Program-made: the position numbers and the translations under genes
Assembly (NCBI RefSeq): GCF_014652415.1
Contig: NZ_BMYT01000001.1
Coordinates: forward strand, 987,352-1,051,351
Direction: 5' to 3'
DNA: 64,000 nt
Source of the DNA: Affinundibacterium macrobrachii
GTDB taxonomy: Bacteria; Pseudomonadota; Gammaproteobacteria; Burkholderiales; Burkholderiaceae_D
Notes under the pieces: generated by a model
Seen by the model: only the letters and a program-made list of their open reading frames with translations
Database searches by the model: none
Told to the model about the DNA's origin: nothing
Shown: in pieces, positions 16,097 through 30,255 of the stretch
Position numbering within the stretch: the stretch's first letter is position 1
How the letters are laid out: every line of letters begins with the position of its first letter

Positions 16097-18418
16097 TTAC
16101 TCAGCATTACCAACTGGCACCAAAATTTCGCGATTACCGTTTGATTGCATGGTGGATACCACACCGCTCGCTTCCATTTGTTCTAATAAACGTGCTGCGC
16201 GGTTATATCCAATTCGCAGATGTCGCTGCACCAAAGAAATCGAAGCGCGTCGATTTTTTAGGACGATCGCGACCGCCTGATCATACAAAGCATCCGCCTC
16301 ACCACCGCCCTCGCCAGGAGCGAGCGCATCACCACTTTCTTCGAGCACACCACCTTCAAGGATTCCCTCGATGTAGTTGGGCTCACCTTGTTCTTTCAAA
16401 TGCTTGACGACACGATGTACTTCTTCGTCAGATACAAATGCGCCATGCACCCGAATCGGCAAACCCGTGCCGGGCGGCATGTACAACATATCACCCATAC
16501 CGAGCAAAGACTCTGCGCCCATTTGATCTAAGATCGTTCGCGAATCGATTTTACTACTCACTTGAAATGCAATACGGGTGGGAATATTCGCCTTAATCAA
16601 GCCGGTAATAACATCCACCGAAGGGCGTTGCGTCGCCAAAATCAAATGCAATCCAGCGGCACGCGCTTTTTGCGCGATACGTGCGATCAATTCCTCAACT
16701 TTTTTCCCGACCACCATCATCAAATCAGCTAATTCATCAATGATAATGACGATCGTTGGCAGTTTTTCTAAGGGCTCTGGCGCATCGGGTGTTAGGCTAA
16801 ATGGATTGGGAATATGCTCTTCGCGTTTCGCTGCCTCAGCAATTTTGGCGTTATAACCAGCCAAATTACGCACACCCAGTTTCGACATCAACTTGTAACG
16901 TCGCTCCATTTCATTGACCGCCCAATTTAAGGCATGTCCAGCTTGACGCATATCGGTCACCACGGGCGCCAACAAATGCGGAATTCCCTCGTACACGGAC
17001 ATTTCCAACATTTTTGGATCAATTAAGATCATACGTACATCATTCGGGTCCGACTTATACAGCAAAGACAAGATGGTCGCATTAATCCCGACTGATTTAC
17101 CTGAACCCGTTGTACCAGCAACCAACAAATGCGGCATCTTAGCGAGATCAGCGACGACGGGGTGACCAGCAATATCCTTACCCAATGCAACCGTCAAATT
17201 GGACGCGCTATCGTTATAGACTTTAGAACTTAAGATTTCGGTCAAACGAACAATTTGACGCTTAGGATTCGGCAATTCCAATCCCATGTAATTTTTACCG
17301 GGGATTGTTTCGACGACACGTATCGATGTCAATGCGAATGAACGCGCTAAGTCGCGGGCTAGACCAACAATCTGACTACCTTTAACGCCAGTTGCGGGCT
17401 CGATTTCATAGCGTGTAATCACGGGACCTGGATAAGCCGCAATCACTTTGACATCAACCCCAAAGTCAGAAAGTTTTTTCTCAATCAAACGGCTGGTGAA
17501 CTCTAAAGTTTCGACACTCACCGTTTCTTGTGACAACGGTGGTTCATCCAGCAAGGACAGCGGTGGCAAATTTGTATCAGGCATGTCATTGAAGAGCGAC
17601 ACCTGACGTTCTTTTTCAATTCGCTCAGACTTCTGTACGGCGACAACTTGCGGCTCGATTCGTATTGGTGGCGCTTCGACAATTTTTGCACGTTCTTGAA
17701 CTACCGAGGTTTCACGTTTCACTGCGGCGGTTTCACCTAGTTTGCGATCTTCGTGATCGGTATATTTTTTTCGTACGAACTCAAAACTTGTTTCAATCAA
17801 AGTGCCAGTATTTTCAGCAATTTGCCACCAAGACAAATGAAAATACAAACTCAAACCTAAAGCAATAATCAATAGCAGTAATAGAGTAGCACCAGTGAAG
17901 CCAAACGCGCTTGCGCTTAAATGTCCAATCAACTCACCTAACACACCACCGTGCACACCAGGCAAAGCAACCTTCATTGAATACAAGCGCAATGATTCCA
18001 AACCCATGCTACCAATTAAGATAAATACGAAGCCTGCGATTTGAATAATTTTGTCAAAGAAATGTGCGTCTTCTTGTGCTGGATGGGATTCGTGATTCAA
18101 ACGACGATAACTGCGCCACACCAAACGCAACAAGGCAAATGAGAACCACCATGCAGAGAATCCAAAAATAAACAAAGCTAAATCGGAAATCCGTGCGCCC
18201 ACATAGCCACCTAAATTATGAAATCGATCGACTGTCACCGAACGCGACCAGCCAGGATCAAGTGGCGAATAAGTTGCCATCACCAAAATAAAATAGACGG
18301 TGAATGCAGCGAACAACATCCAGCGCACTTCGCGCAACAACACAAGCAATCGATTTGGCAGTGGAGCCGCAACAGCCGAGTTTCGATTACGTTGATAAAC
18401 TTCGTTGGAATTAGACAT
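16097..18418 (-). CDS. ftsK: DNA translocase FtsK
   Basis: A 773-aa protein with four N-terminal membrane helices (~25-190), a variable linker (~200-290), the RecA-like motor with Walker A '[13 protein letters not shown]' and Walker B '[13 protein letters not shown]', and a C-terminal gamma winged helix ('[23 protein letters not shown]'). It couples septation to chromosome dimer resolution at dif. The frame extends to 18457, but ATG 18418 (MSNSNEVYQ) fits the family start. It is first in the lolA-rarA operon and divergent from trxB. Confidence 0.95.
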   Translation of the reverse strand: MSNSNEVYQRNRNSAVAAPLPNRLLVLLREVRWMLFAAFTVYFILVMATYSPLDPGWSRSVTVDRFHNLGGYVGARISDLALFIFGFSAWWFSFALLRLVWRSYRRLNHESHPAQEDAHFFDKIIQIAGFVFILIGSMGLESLRLYSMKVALPGVHGGVLGELIGHLSASAFGFTGATLLLLLIIALGLSLYFHLSWWQIAENTGTLIETSFEFVRKKYTDHEDRKLGETAAVKRETSVVQERAKIVEAPPIRIEPQVVAVQKSERIEKERQVSLFNDMPDTNLPPLSLLDEPPLSQETVSVETLEFTSRLIEKKLSDFGVDVKVIAAYPGPVITRYEIEPATGVKGSQIVGLARDLARSFALTSIRVVETIPGKNYMGLELPNPKRQIVRLTEILSSKVYNDSASNLTVALGKDIAGHPVVADLAKMPHLLVAGTTGSGKSVGINATILSLLYKSDPNDVRMILIDPKMLEMSVYEGIPHLLAPVVTDMRQAGHALNWAVNEMERRYKLMSKLGVRNLAGYNAKIAEAAKREEHIPNPFSLTPDAPEPLEKLPTIVIIIDELADLMMVVGKKVEELIARIAQKARAAGLHLILATQRPSVDVITGLIKANIPTRIAFQVSSKIDSRTILDQMGAESLLGMGDMLYMPPGTGLPIRVHGAFVSDEEVHRVVKHLKEQGEPNYIEGILEGGVLEESGDALAPGEGGGEADALYDQAVAIVLKNRRASISLVQRHLRIGYNRAARLLEQMEASGVVSTMQSNGNREILVPVGNAE

Positions 18419-19789
<1,371 letters not shown>

Positions 19790-19922
19790 TCTTAGAAGTG
19801 AAATAAAGGCGCAATCAAAACAGCGCAGAGAATATTGAGTCATATCCCAATCATCTTTGCGCTTGTTTACTTTGCGCTACTCTCCTCGGTATTCAACAAA
19901 AATCATATCAGCAAACCACATC

Positions 19923-20564
19923 ATGGCATCATCAATGAAATCATTTGCTGAACTTCAAGACGTTGCAAAGCAACTCAAAGTACAGCAAGAATTACGTGCA
20001 AAGGCAGAAGCTGAACGAATTGCACGTGAAAAACAAGCTGCCATCGAAGCCAATATTTTTCGTAGTACAGTCGGCGAAGTTCAAGCCTTAAAGACCACGG
20101 AAAAATTTCACCCTACACCCAAAAAACCACCACCACTTCCGTTCAAACATTTTGAAGACGAGCAAAAGGCTTTGCAGGAGTCGCTGTCAGACGAATTTGA
20201 TGCGGGGACATTACTAGAATCGGATGAGAACTTAAGCTACACCCGACCAGGCGTTGGTATCGATGTCGCAAAAAAATTGCGTCAAGGTGCATGGGTCATA
20301 CAAGCACAGCTCGATTTACATGGCATGCGACGCGATCAAGCACGCGATAATCTCGGCGAGTTTTTGCGTAAATGTATACGTAGTGGATTGCGCTGCGTAC
20401 GCATTATCCATGGCAAAGGCTTGGGCTCGGTGAACAAAGAACCGATTCTGAAGAACAAGGTGAGAAACTGGCTAATTCAGAAGGATGAAGTAATTGCTTT
20501 TAGCCAGGCAACTGCAGCTGATGGCGGCTCTGGTGCCTTAATTGTTTTATTACGTGCTTCCTAG
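19923..20564 (+). CDS. Smr/MutS2-domain endonuclease-like protein
   Basis: A 213-aa protein: an N-terminal coiled coil rich in Glu/Lys/Ala (~5-50), a Pro-rich linker ('PTPKKPPPLPF'), then a Smr domain (~115-213) with 'LDLHGMRRDQARDNLGEFL' and the loop 'VRIIHGKGLGS' before the C-terminal 'GGSGALIVLLR'. Proteobacterial SmrA/SmrB-type proteins are nucleases, and SmrB cleaves mRNA at collided ribosomes; which role applies here is not evident. The TTG at 19857 is not favoured; ATG 19923 fits better. Confidence 0.85.
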   Translation: MASSMKSFAELQDVAKQLKVQQELRAKAEAERIAREKQAAIEANIFRSTVGEVQALKTTEKFHPTPKKPPPLPFKHFEDEQKALQESLSDEFDAGTLLESDENLSYTRPGVGIDVAKKLRQGAWVIQAQLDLHGMRRDQARDNLGEFLRKCIRSGLRCVRIIHGKGLGSVNKEPILKNKVRNWLIQKDEVIAFSQATAADGGSGALIVLLRAS

Positions 20565-20578
20565 ACTAACACGATGAA

Positions 20579-20618
20579 TACGGCGTCCGCTTCATCAAGC
20601 AAAGACGCCGTAGTATTT
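20579..20618. terminator. Terminator between smr and glnB
   Basis: TACGGCGTC (20579-20587) pairs with GACGCCGTA (20604-20612), followed by GTATTTT. It separates convergent genes. Confidence 0.65.
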
Positions 20619-20640
20619 TCCTTGTAACAAATACCGCTAA

Positions 20641-22628
<1,988 letters not shown>

Positions 22629-22648
22629 AAGATTTAAGGCAATAAACA

Positions 22649-23794
22649 ATGAATTCTGAAGTGTCACATTATCGCATGCGCTTGCACGATTCTCTATCGG
22701 AGATTGGGCAAGTCAATTGGGATGAATTATTAAAACGCCAAACAAAACCAAATCCGTTTTTATCCTATGCCTTTTTGCACGCGCTACACGAATCTGGCTC
22801 CGCTTCCGACAAAACCGGATGGACGCCGCGCTTCATCGGTCTGTGGGACGATCAAAAACTGGTAGCGGCAATGCCTTTGTATGAGAAAACGCATTCGTAT
22901 GGCGAATATGTGTTTGACTGGGCTTGGGCAAATGCCTATCACCAGCACGGTGTCGCCTACTACCCCAAACTTTTATCCGCCATTCCTTTTACACCAATCG
23001 AAGGAAGCCGTTTATTCGCAAGCGACAAAAAAGCACAAACGGCACTCATAAAAAATTTACAAGCATTAACACAAAGTGGTCTGTATTCCTCTTGTCATTT
23101 ACTGTTCACAACAGAAGAAGAAATTGACACCTTACAACAAACAGGCTTTATGAAACGAGAAGGCGTGCAGTTTCATTGGGAAAATCAGGATTATCGAGAT
23201 TTTGATGATTTTCTAATGCATCTCGATGCAAAAAAACGTAAGAATATTCGCGCGGAGCGTCGCAAAGTACAGGAAGCGCATATACAGTTTAAGCATAAAC
23301 GAGGCTCAGATATCTCACAGGAAGATTGGGAATTTTTCAAACAATGCTATGACAAAACCTATGCTGAGCATCACTCTTCCCCATATTTAAACTTGGATTT
23401 TTTCCGGCGTATTGGGCAAACCATGCCTGGACACCTGTACTTGATAATTGCCACAAAAGACAATCAAAGAATCGCGGCAGCACTCTTCATCTATGACAGT
23501 CACACAATTTATGGCCGCTATTGGGGCTGTCTTGAATATCACCCCTGCCTCCATTTCGAAACAGCTTATTACCAAGCCTTAGATTTCTGTATCGCTGAAA
23601 AAATCCAAACCTTCGAAGGCGGCGCACAAGGTGAGCACAAATTAGCGCGCGGCTTTCTCCCACGTAAGACATTTTCTGCACACTACTTAAATGAACCGGC
23701 GTTTGCCAATGCTGTTGCCAACTTTTTGCAACGTGAGCAAGGTGGCATTGAGAACTACATTGATGAATTAAACGAACATTCGCCATTTAAGTAG
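22649..23794 (+). CDS. DUF482/GNAT-like protein (FemAB-related fold)
   Basis: A 381-aa protein matching the PF04339-type family sometimes named 'peptidogalycan biosynthesis'. Characteristic text includes 'NPFLSYAFLHALHESG', 'YGEYVFDWAWANAYHQHG', 'KKRKNIRAERRKV' and 'YGRYWGCLEYHPCLHFETAYYQALDFCI', ending with the 'EGGAQGEHKLARGFLP' block. The fold is a tandem GNAT; the substrate is not established. ATG 22649 is preceded by AAGGC. No partner gene is co-oriented immediately beside it. Confidence 0.85.
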   Translation: MNSEVSHYRMRLHDSLSEIGQVNWDELLKRQTKPNPFLSYAFLHALHESGSASDKTGWTPRFIGLWDDQKLVAAMPLYEKTHSYGEYVFDWAWANAYHQHGVAYYPKLLSAIPFTPIEGSRLFASDKKAQTALIKNLQALTQSGLYSSCHLLFTTEEEIDTLQQTGFMKREGVQFHWENQDYRDFDDFLMHLDAKKRKNIRAERRKVQEAHIQFKHKRGSDISQEDWEFFKQCYDKTYAEHHSSPYLNLDFFRRIGQTMPGHLYLIIATKDNQRIAAALFIYDSHTIYGRYWGCLEYHPCLHFETAYYQALDFCIAEKIQTFEGGAQGEHKLARGFLPRKTFSAHYLNEPAFANAVANFLQREQGGIENYIDELNEHSPFK

Positions 23795-23975
23795 TAATAA
23801 TCACGCTTCAAAGTGGTATCAAAACCTCTTTTTTATAACGCAACTATTTTTGCAACATTTTTTGACAAATATGGATTTCATTTACATGTAAAGCAATCAA
23901 ATCCTTTAGAATGTACAGGCTTAAAAAATCATCTAACAAGATGATTAAACGATTTAATTCAAGGTTTTCGTCCGT

Positions 23976-25016
23976 ATGATTCAACATATCCATGCCAGTA
24001 ACCCAGCCACACCAGGCAAATCACCGATGCGTAGAATCGGGCGCTTCACTGTAACTGATAAGCTTGGCAGCGGTTCAAACGGCAATGTTTTGCTGGGTCA
24101 TGACCCGATCATTGATCGTGCAGTTGCAATCAAAATCTTAAACAATCCAGTTGGCGCAACCGACAAAAAGCAACGAGAACAACAATTTATCAACGAAGCG
24201 CGTGCGGCTGGTCGTTTGTCTCACCCAAATATCGTCACCATTTATGACGCATCGACAGAAGGCGGCACAACCTTTATCGCGATGGAGTTTTTACAAGGCA
24301 AAGACTTAAGAGAATTAATGGCAAGTGGAAAGCGCTTTGACGTGCTTGAAGTAGCCAGTATTGCCTACAAAATCGCTGGGGCGCTGGCGTTTGCCCATAA
24401 TCAAGGCGTGATTCATCGCGACATCAAGCCAGCCAATATTTTTATTGTTGAAAATAATCAACCCAAAGTCGTCGATTTTGGTATCGCTCGTGTCCCAAAT
24501 CGGGTGTTGGATGACAATGGTCAGCCACAAACCTTGTTCAAGGGCACCATCATGGGGACGCCGAACTATATGTCTCCAGAACAAGCATTAAGCCAGCCAG
24601 TCACGGCATTAACCGATGTCTATTCGCTCGGTGCAGTCATGTACGAAATGCTTACTGGCCAGAAGCCTTTCTCAGCTTCAGACTTTGATAAATTACTGTA
24701 TAACATCACTCACAAATCACCAAAATCGCCAGATCTACTCAATCCCGATGTACCAGAAAAACTGGCGCACATCGTCATGAAAGCGATGCAAAAGAAGACC
24801 CATCGTCGTTACAAAAGTGCAGCGGAAATGGCGCTTGCACTGAACAAATTCTTATCCAGCGAAAAACGTGCGCGTCGCCAATCTTCTTCTGGTAAAGAAA
24901 ACAACTCGGCGTCAACATCAGGATTATTCGCCGGTAAAAGTAATTTATTCTGGCTTGGTTGGGGAAGCTTTATTATCGCCGCGATCTTGGCTATACTGGC
25001 CTTCAAGTCGCGCTGA
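23976..25016 (+). CDS. Membrane-anchored Hanks-type Ser/Thr protein kinase
   Basis: A 346-aa kinase. Domain 1-~285 has the Gly-rich loop 'LGSGSNGNVLLG', Lys53 in 'VAIKIL', HRD Asp149 in 'VIHRDIKPAN', DFG at 167-169 and 'GTPNYMSPEQA'. A basic/Ser-rich linker (~290-320) leads to a single C-terminal membrane helix ('FWLGWGSFIIAAILAILAF') with only three residues after it. There is no extracellular sensor such as PASTA. No cognate phosphatase is adjacent. The kinase is expected to be active because all key residues are present. Confidence 0.93.
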   Translation: MIQHIHASNPATPGKSPMRRIGRFTVTDKLGSGSNGNVLLGHDPIIDRAVAIKILNNPVGATDKKQREQQFINEARAAGRLSHPNIVTIYDASTEGGTTFIAMEFLQGKDLRELMASGKRFDVLEVASIAYKIAGALAFAHNQGVIHRDIKPANIFIVENNQPKVVDFGIARVPNRVLDDNGQPQTLFKGTIMGTPNYMSPEQALSQPVTALTDVYSLGAVMYEMLTGQKPFSASDFDKLLYNITHKSPKSPDLLNPDVPEKLAHIVMKAMQKKTHRRYKSAAEMALALNKFLSSEKRARRQSSSGKENNSASTSGLFAGKSNLFWLGWGSFIIAAILAILAFKSR

Positions 25017-25093
25017 TCTACTTGCCAAGTTGGGATGTCTTTGTGCGTTTAATTTTGACGAAAATCATCGCATAGAACAAAATTATCCATAAT

Positions 25094-25123
25094 AAAAAAG
25101 GTAGCCGTAGCTACCTTTTTTAT
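25094..25123. terminator. Bidirectional terminator, kinase / ppa
   Basis: Stem AAAAAGGTAGC-CGTA-GCTACCTTTTT serves both convergent genes. Confidence 0.85.
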
Positions 25124-25135
25124 TGCTTCATTCAA

Positions 25136-25672
25136 TTAAGCCTGAGACTTATTGTAGTTTTCTACACCATTCAAGATCTCAGCTCGGGCATCGTCTGTAC
25201 CGCCCCAACCATCAATTTTGACCCATTTACCTGGCTCTAAATCTTTGTAGTGTTCAAAGAAATGCTGAATTTGATTCAAACGCAAGACGTTTAAGTCTTC
25301 TGGCTTTTGCCAGTGTTGATAGATCGGCAAAATTTTATCGATAGGTACAGCTAAAACTTTACCGTCCGCACCTGCCTCGTCATGCATATTCAAAATACCG
25401 ATAGGACGGCAACGCACGACAACGCCTGGGATCAATGGAAATGGAGTGATCACCAACACATCAACTGGATCGCCATCGCCAGAAATGGTATTCGGAACGT
25501 AACCGTAGTTACATGGATAATGCATTGAAGTACCCATAAAGCGATCTACAAAAATCGCACCGCTTTCTTTGTCAACTTCATACTTGATCGGATCGGCATT
25601 CATAGGAATTTCAATAATGACGTTGAAGTCATTCGGCAAATCTCGACCGGCAGATACTTTATTTAAACTCAT
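25136..25672 (-). CDS. ppa: Inorganic pyrophosphatase (family I)
   Basis: A 178-aa soluble enzyme hydrolysing PPi. The signature '[15 protein letters not shown]' supplies the metal-binding Asp residues, preceded by '[12 protein letters not shown]' and followed by 'VLAVPIDK'. It lies downstream of hemY, 190 bp away. A membrane PPi pump (hppA) is also in the window, so the cell has both a soluble and an energy-conserving route for PPi. Confidence 0.96.
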   Translation of the reverse strand: MSLNKVSAGRDLPNDFNVIIEIPMNADPIKYEVDKESGAIFVDRFMGTSMHYPCNYGYVPNTISGDGDPVDVLVITPFPLIPGVVVRCRPIGILNMHDEAGADGKVLAVPIDKILPIYQHWQKPEDLNVLRLNQIQHFFEHYKDLEPGKWVKIDGWGGTDDARAEILNGVENYNKSQA

Positions 25673-25862
25673 AAGACACTTTCAGGTTAAATCCAACACT
25701 ATCACTAAACAATAACGGAATTATAGCGATATTTAAGCGCACTTGGTGCATTGCAACAGAATTTCTACATGCAGCGAACGATCGCGTTTGGCAAATAATT
25801 TTGACTAAGAAATTAGTGCTAGCAGTTCAACAGAAACCGAAGCAGCAAATAAGAAAAATAAC

Positions 25863-27059
25863 TTATAAACTAGTCGCCAACGCACATTGGCGATAATGCT
25901 TAGTCGCCTCGGCGGTCTGTCCTAGTTTTTCATGTAATTGTGCCAAACTCAAGTTTGCTTCGCGCACAATGCGCGCTTCTTGCGCATGGCTTAACGCGTC
26001 TTCCATATGAATTTGGGCTTTACCCCATAATTTTTGATGGAAGCACAATACACCCAAAGTTAATTCTAATTCCGCATTCTTTGTTTGTTTCTTCAGCCAA
26101 TCCTCACAATGCTCAATTTGCGAGCGCAAAGCAACAGAGCCTTCTGGACCAGCAGCTTCGCGATAACTTCGCAGCAGACGATTGTCCCATTCTTCAGCCA
26201 GTGCGCGCTCAACTATATTTCTCGCTTCTTCAAGCAATTGGCACTTCGTAAATGCCGCTGCGGCAATTACTGCAATGTACCGATTCTTACGTTCCGCCGT
26301 TGGCACTTCACTCCAGATACGACGCAATGACTCGGCATCATGTCCGTTTTCTTTCAACAAAGCTTCATAAGACATCTCGCGCAAACGGCCTGCCAAAGCG
26401 GGATGAATTGCATGATTCTTTTCCAAAGTGCGAACTAGCTTCACCACTTCAGCCCAATTCTTCGCTTGTTGATTCGCTTTTAAAGCCCAGCGTAATACTT
26501 GAATATGACGTTTACCACGCGCATTCAATTCTTTCACGGCTTCTAAAGCTTGTTCCGCTTTATGCTCATCGACATATAACTCGGTCATGGTGACTAAGCG
26601 CGCTGTCTTATAGGCAGCGTCGTCTTCAATCCCAGCAAACCATGCGTTACGGCGCTCAAACTGACTCATGTGATGCGCTGCTTTAGCGCCAACCAAGCTT
26701 GCGAGTGCTTTGTTTTCAGGTAATTCGAGCGCCTTTACTGCGGATTTTTCAGCGTGACCAAAACGACCTTCGAATAATGCTTTCAAAGCATCGCGTAGTG
26801 CGCGATTGCTTTCACGTTCACGTTTGCTTTGACGATATTCAGCCACTTTCGCAGGCATCTCTGTCGTGACAATGATGGTACGCACGATCAAATACACTAC
26901 AAAAAACACTGCCGCCAAAATCAGCAAGAAGAAGTTAAGAGAAACATCAATTCTTGTTGGTGGATAAAACAGCACGACATTACCAGCATTAAAACGTCCG
27001 CCAATCGCAATACCGACAGCCAAGGCAAATAGAATGAGAATACGAATAAAGATACGCAT
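25863..27059 (-). CDS. hemY: HemY-like TPR membrane protein
   Basis: A 398-aa protein with two N-terminal membrane helices ('IRILILFALAVGIAIGGRF' and 'LNFFLLILAAVFFVVYLIVR'), a HemY_N domain with 'SKRERESNRALRDALKALFEGRFGHAEKSAVKALE', then TPR-like helical repeats to the end. This is the proteobacterial HemY linked to haem synthesis genes, unrelated to protoporphyrinogen oxidase of the same name. It starts 15 bp after hemX. Confidence 0.92.
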   Translation of the reverse strand: MRIFIRILILFALAVGIAIGGRFNAGNVVLFYPPTRIDVSLNFFLLILAAVFFVVYLIVRTIIVTTEMPAKVAEYRQSKRERESNRALRDALKALFEGRFGHAEKSAVKALELPENKALASLVGAKAAHHMSQFERRNAWFAGIEDDAAYKTARLVTMTELYVDEHKAEQALEAVKELNARGKRHIQVLRWALKANQQAKNWAEVVKLVRTLEKNHAIHPALAGRLREMSYEALLKENGHDAESLRRIWSEVPTAERKNRYIAVIAAAAFTKCQLLEEARNIVERALAEEWDNRLLRSYREAAGPEGSVALRSQIEHCEDWLKKQTKNAELELTLGVLCFHQKLWGKAQIHMEDALSHAQEARIVREANLSLAQLHEKLGQTAEATKHYRQCALATSL

Positions 27060-27074
27060 GGGCTTATGGTCAGA

Positions 27075-28289
27075 TTAAGGTTTCACCTTGAAATTGCGAA
27101 CAGAATTGAGGCTCTCTGTTAATGCCGGCATTTCTATCGATAAATTATTACTTTGAATCTGCTTCAACAAAGCTTGCGCAGTTTGTGCTTGCTTTGAACG
27201 CACATCAAAATATTTAGAAATCAAATCTTGCGCAGAGATCATGTCGCTACGAAAAGCGCCCTCATTACGAGATAACAAAGCTAAACGGGCGTTCAGCAAA
27301 CGTAACTTTAAATTCTCTTTGGCAAAATAGGCTTGCGAAGGATTAAGCAAAAGCGCATCTGGTGATTCAACATTACGCACGCGAATCAACTGCTTCATCT
27401 CACTCCACATTTCGCTAGAAAAGCTCTGCCAACGATCTTGCAATTGTGCAGTGAATGTCAATTCAGTAGCAGTTTCGGCTTTGTCATTTTTTGACTTGAC
27501 CGACTTCGGCAGCACCCGCAATGGCGCTTTCGGCGGTGTCGATACCACCGGCGGTTTTTCATCTGACCACAGCGGGATATTATCAACTTGCGCAATCACG
27601 CTATCCAAACGCAACACCAAACCTGTCATATCTAGCTGTGGTAGCGCTTTAAGCATTTCTATGTCTTTAGCGATCGCTCTACGCACGGCGATAAATTGGG
27701 TTTTTTCCGCTTTGGCCAAACGCGCATCTGAATTTTGCAACGCAATCAATGCACCTTGTACGTTTCCAGCTAATTGCAGTTGCTGACTTGCGGTTGCTAA
27801 CACTTGCTCGATTTCTGCCAGTGCCCATTCATCGCGACTCTTCGATAAATCTTGGTATAACTGTTCAAGCGCAAGCTGTTGACCTTGCGCCTCAGTTTGC
27901 TTGGCTTCTAGCACACTGACTTTAGCTTGCATATCGCGCGACGATTCCTGCACGCTCTTGGCAATTCCTTTAATCTCACTATTATTGATATCAGCCGTTT
28001 GTAGACGCCGCGCCACCTCTTCTCGCAAAGTGGTCATTTGATTCTGCGCGCTATACCATTGTGCCGCTAATAACAGTGCTAACACACCCGACAAAATATA
28101 AGGAATGTTATTGGCATTGCCGGAGTTGGTATTTCCTGCAGCTGCATACGTGCTCGTACCCACAGCTGCCTGTGAATTATCCACAGAAGCATTTACTGTG
28201 GCAGTCGTAGCTGCCGCAGTTGCTGCATTGACTTCAGTCGCATTATTGGTCGTTGACATGGCGTCGTTAGAAGATGTTTGTTCAGTCAT
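27075..28289 (-). CDS. hemX: HemX-like protein (uroporphyrinogen III methyltransferase family name)
   Basis: A 404-aa inner-membrane protein: an Ala/Thr/Asn-rich N-terminus (~1-65), one membrane helix ('IPYILSGVLALLLAAQWY'), a coiled coil (~90-150) and a HemX domain with 'EWALAEIEQVLATASQQLQLAGN' and 'LKLRLLNARLALLSRNEGAFRSDM'. Despite the database name it lacks the SAM methyltransferase fold. The start overlaps the hemD stop by 4 bp (28286-28289). Confidence 0.9.
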   Translation of the reverse strand: MTEQTSSNDAMSTTNNATEVNAATAAATTATVNASVDNSQAAVGTSTYAAAGNTNSGNANNIPYILSGVLALLLAAQWYSAQNQMTTLREEVARRLQTADINNSEIKGIAKSVQESSRDMQAKVSVLEAKQTEAQGQQLALEQLYQDLSKSRDEWALAEIEQVLATASQQLQLAGNVQGALIALQNSDARLAKAEKTQFIAVRRAIAKDIEMLKALPQLDMTGLVLRLDSVIAQVDNIPLWSDEKPPVVSTPPKAPLRVLPKSVKSKNDKAETATELTFTAQLQDRWQSFSSEMWSEMKQLIRVRNVESPDALLLNPSQAYFAKENLKLRLLNARLALLSRNEGAFRSDMISAQDLISKYFDVRSKQAQTAQALLKQIQSNNLSIEMPALTESLNSVRNFKVKP

Positions 28290-29068
28290 AATGGTGATTG
28301 TAACGCGAGTAAGAGCTTTTCGTCGCCTGAAGCGGTTAGACGTACGTGTTTAAATCCTAATTCGCCTGCACGCTCTGCAATACGAAAATGAGGTACAAAC
28401 AAATGTTGTTGTTGCATTTTGGCGACTGCATCTGCTTGATCTAACTGAGCGCACCAATTGAGCAAAGTGCTGAGCACTGCAGAACTAGTAATAACCCAAT
28501 CACATCCTGCATTTAAGTAAATCTGTAATTCCTGCTGCTTCGTTGCATCAAATTGAGGTGTCACACGTCGATACGCCGTAATTGCCTGCACATCAACTTG
28601 GGCTTGACGCAAACTATCCGCTAGAAAATCTCGTCCCGAATCTGCACGAACAATCAACACTTTTTTTGACTTTAATGCTGGCAGATCAAGCTCAGGCAAT
28701 AAGGTTTCAGAATCAGTGCGCTCCGTATTGCTCGGGCTAAAAATACGCACAGACTGATCATCGGCACCATGTTTATATAAAGCTTGTCGACTAGCAGTGC
28801 CCACCACCGCAATTGCCACTTCAGTCGGCCAACGCCAATCGGAGGCTTGACGCATAAAAAAAGCATCGACCGCATTTGGACTAACAAACACGACCATGGC
28901 ATAACTGCTTAAGTTCAGTAATGCCTGATCAAGCACCGGATTATGCGCAATCGGCGCAATCTCAAACAAGGGGAATACAGCCACCGAGCGCCCCGCTGTC
29001 TCTAGCAAAACTTGCAAATTCTGCGCTTGGTGCGCTGGACGCGTAATGATTACCTTCGGCGCTGACAT
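28286..29068 (-). CDS. hemD: Uroporphyrinogen-III synthase
   Basis: A 260-aa enzyme that cyclises hydroxymethylbilane with inversion of ring D. The fold is poorly conserved; visible pieces are 'VIITRPAHQAQNLQVLLE', 'VFVSPNAVDAFF' and 'WVITSSAVLSTLL'. ATG 29068 (MSAPKVIITRP) is preferred over the ORF limit at 29095. Position between hemC and hemX confirms identity. Confidence 0.92.
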   Translation of the reverse strand: MSAPKVIITRPAHQAQNLQVLLETAGRSVAVFPLFEIAPIAHNPVLDQALLNLSSYAMVVFVSPNAVDAFFMRQASDWRWPTEVAIAVVGTASRQALYKHGADDQSVRIFSPSNTERTDSETLLPELDLPALKSKKVLIVRADSGRDFLADSLRQAQVDVQAITAYRRVTPQFDATKQQELQIYLNAGCDWVITSSAVLSTLLNWCAQLDQADAVAKMQQQHLFVPHFRIAERAGELGFKHVRLTASGDEKLLLALQSPL

Positions 29069-29104
29069 CGCTATCGTTAGGTTTCTATGCTTCAACCGAG
29101 AATC

Positions 29105-30049
29105 TCAAGCGTGCTCAGATTCGCGACAGACAGCCAAAATCGCATCGGCATTTTGCGCACGCAAGCTAGCGACTACTTGCAGTCCCAATTCATTAAAATC
29201 TTCTGCCTTGCCATGCACTTGCGCTTGACATGATTGACTACCATCAGGTGTCGCTACCATCGCGCGCAAGTACATTTGACCATCATTAATCTGCGCAAAC
29301 GCCGCCAAAGGAATCTGACAACTGCCACCGAAAGCTTTGGATACAGTGCGTTCAGCGGAAACGGCTTGTGAACTAGACAAGTCATTCAAAGGTGCTAATG
29401 CATCAAATAGATCTTGCCGTGCCGATAAAATTTCAATTGCCATCGCACCCTGCCCCGCTGCGGGCAAACTTTCAGTTGGCTCCAAGAATGCCTTAATGCG
29501 CTCTGGTAAGCCCAAGCGTTTCAAACCTGCCGCAGCCAAAATAATCGCAGCATATTCACCATCATCTAACTTGCGCAAACGCGTGTCCAAGTTGCCACGC
29601 AATGGTTTGATAATCAAATGGGGAAAGCGAGCTGAGATTAAGGCTTGGCGACGCAAACTACTAGTACCAACAATCGCACCAGCAGGCAATTCTGCCAAAG
29701 ATCCATACTGATTAGACACGAAAGCATCACGCGGATCTTCTCTTTGCAAGATTGCTGCCAATGAAAAGCCCTCCGGCAATTCCATCGGCACATCTTTCAG
29801 CGAATGCACCGCTAAATCAGCACGCCCTTCTTCCATTGCCACTTCTAATTCTTTCACGAACAAACCCTTGCCTCCTACTTTTGACAATGCGCGGTCCAAA
29901 ATTTGATCGCCTCGTGTCGTCATGCCCAAAATTTGCACATCACAGCTAGGATACAGTGCACGCAAACGATCACGTACATTTTCTGCCTGCCACATAGCAA
30001 GACGGCTTTCGCGAGAAGCGATAATAAGTTTGGTCGGTGCAGAATTCAC
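29105..30049 (-). CDS. hemC: Hydroxymethylbilane synthase (porphobilinogen deaminase)
   Basis: A 314-aa enzyme polymerising four porphobilinogens. Conserved '[13 protein letters not shown]', '[24 protein letters not shown]', 'GTSSLRRQA', '[12 protein letters not shown]' and the cofactor-binding Cys loop '[14 protein letters not shown]' are all present. It heads the minus-strand hemC-hemD-hemX-hemY operon and is divergent from trpS. Confidence 0.96.
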   Translation of the reverse strand: MNSAPTKLIIASRESRLAMWQAENVRDRLRALYPSCDVQILGMTTRGDQILDRALSKVGGKGLFVKELEVAMEEGRADLAVHSLKDVPMELPEGFSLAAILQREDPRDAFVSNQYGSLAELPAGAIVGTSSLRRQALISARFPHLIIKPLRGNLDTRLRKLDDGEYAAIILAAAGLKRLGLPERIKAFLEPTESLPAAGQGAMAIEILSARQDLFDALAPLNDLSSSQAVSAERTVSKAFGGSCQIPLAAFAQINDGQMYLRAMVATPDGSQSCQAQVHGKAEDFNELGLQVVASLRAQNADAILAVCRESEHA

Positions 30050-30158
30050 TTCAAAAGCTTTCTAATCTATTATTCAAAAAGACAAAATGTTGGCAAGCAA
30101 TAGTTTGTGTCATCACGGATCTAAGCGCGCGATTTTACCATGAGCAGATAGACAAATC

Positions 30159-30188
30159 TTGACAAAAAACAGTGAAAAACGGCATTAT
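30159..30188 (+). promoter_or_regulatory. Candidate sigma-70 promoter of trpS
   Basis: A perfect -35 TTGACA (30159-30164), an 18-bp spacer and -10 CATTAT (30183-30188, 4 of 6). Transcription would begin near 30195 and give a ~180-nt leader. Confidence 0.6.
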
Positions 30189-30190
30189 GA

Positions 30191-30205
30191 CTGCATGACA
30201 TGCAG
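30191..30205. promoter_or_regulatory. Perfect palindrome over the predicted trpS start site
   Basis: CTGCATG-A-CATGCAG is a perfect 7-bp inverted repeat just downstream of the -10. It could be an operator or the first hairpin of the leader RNA. Confidence 0.55.
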
Positions 30206-30255
30206 ATTCAAACTCATCAGTAAGATTAGTAACTATTGGCGAATCACCTTTAAAT

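Noticed and set aside
29337-29711. 124-aa ORF opposite hemC
   Set aside because: Antisense shadow of a well-conserved enzyme with no start signal.
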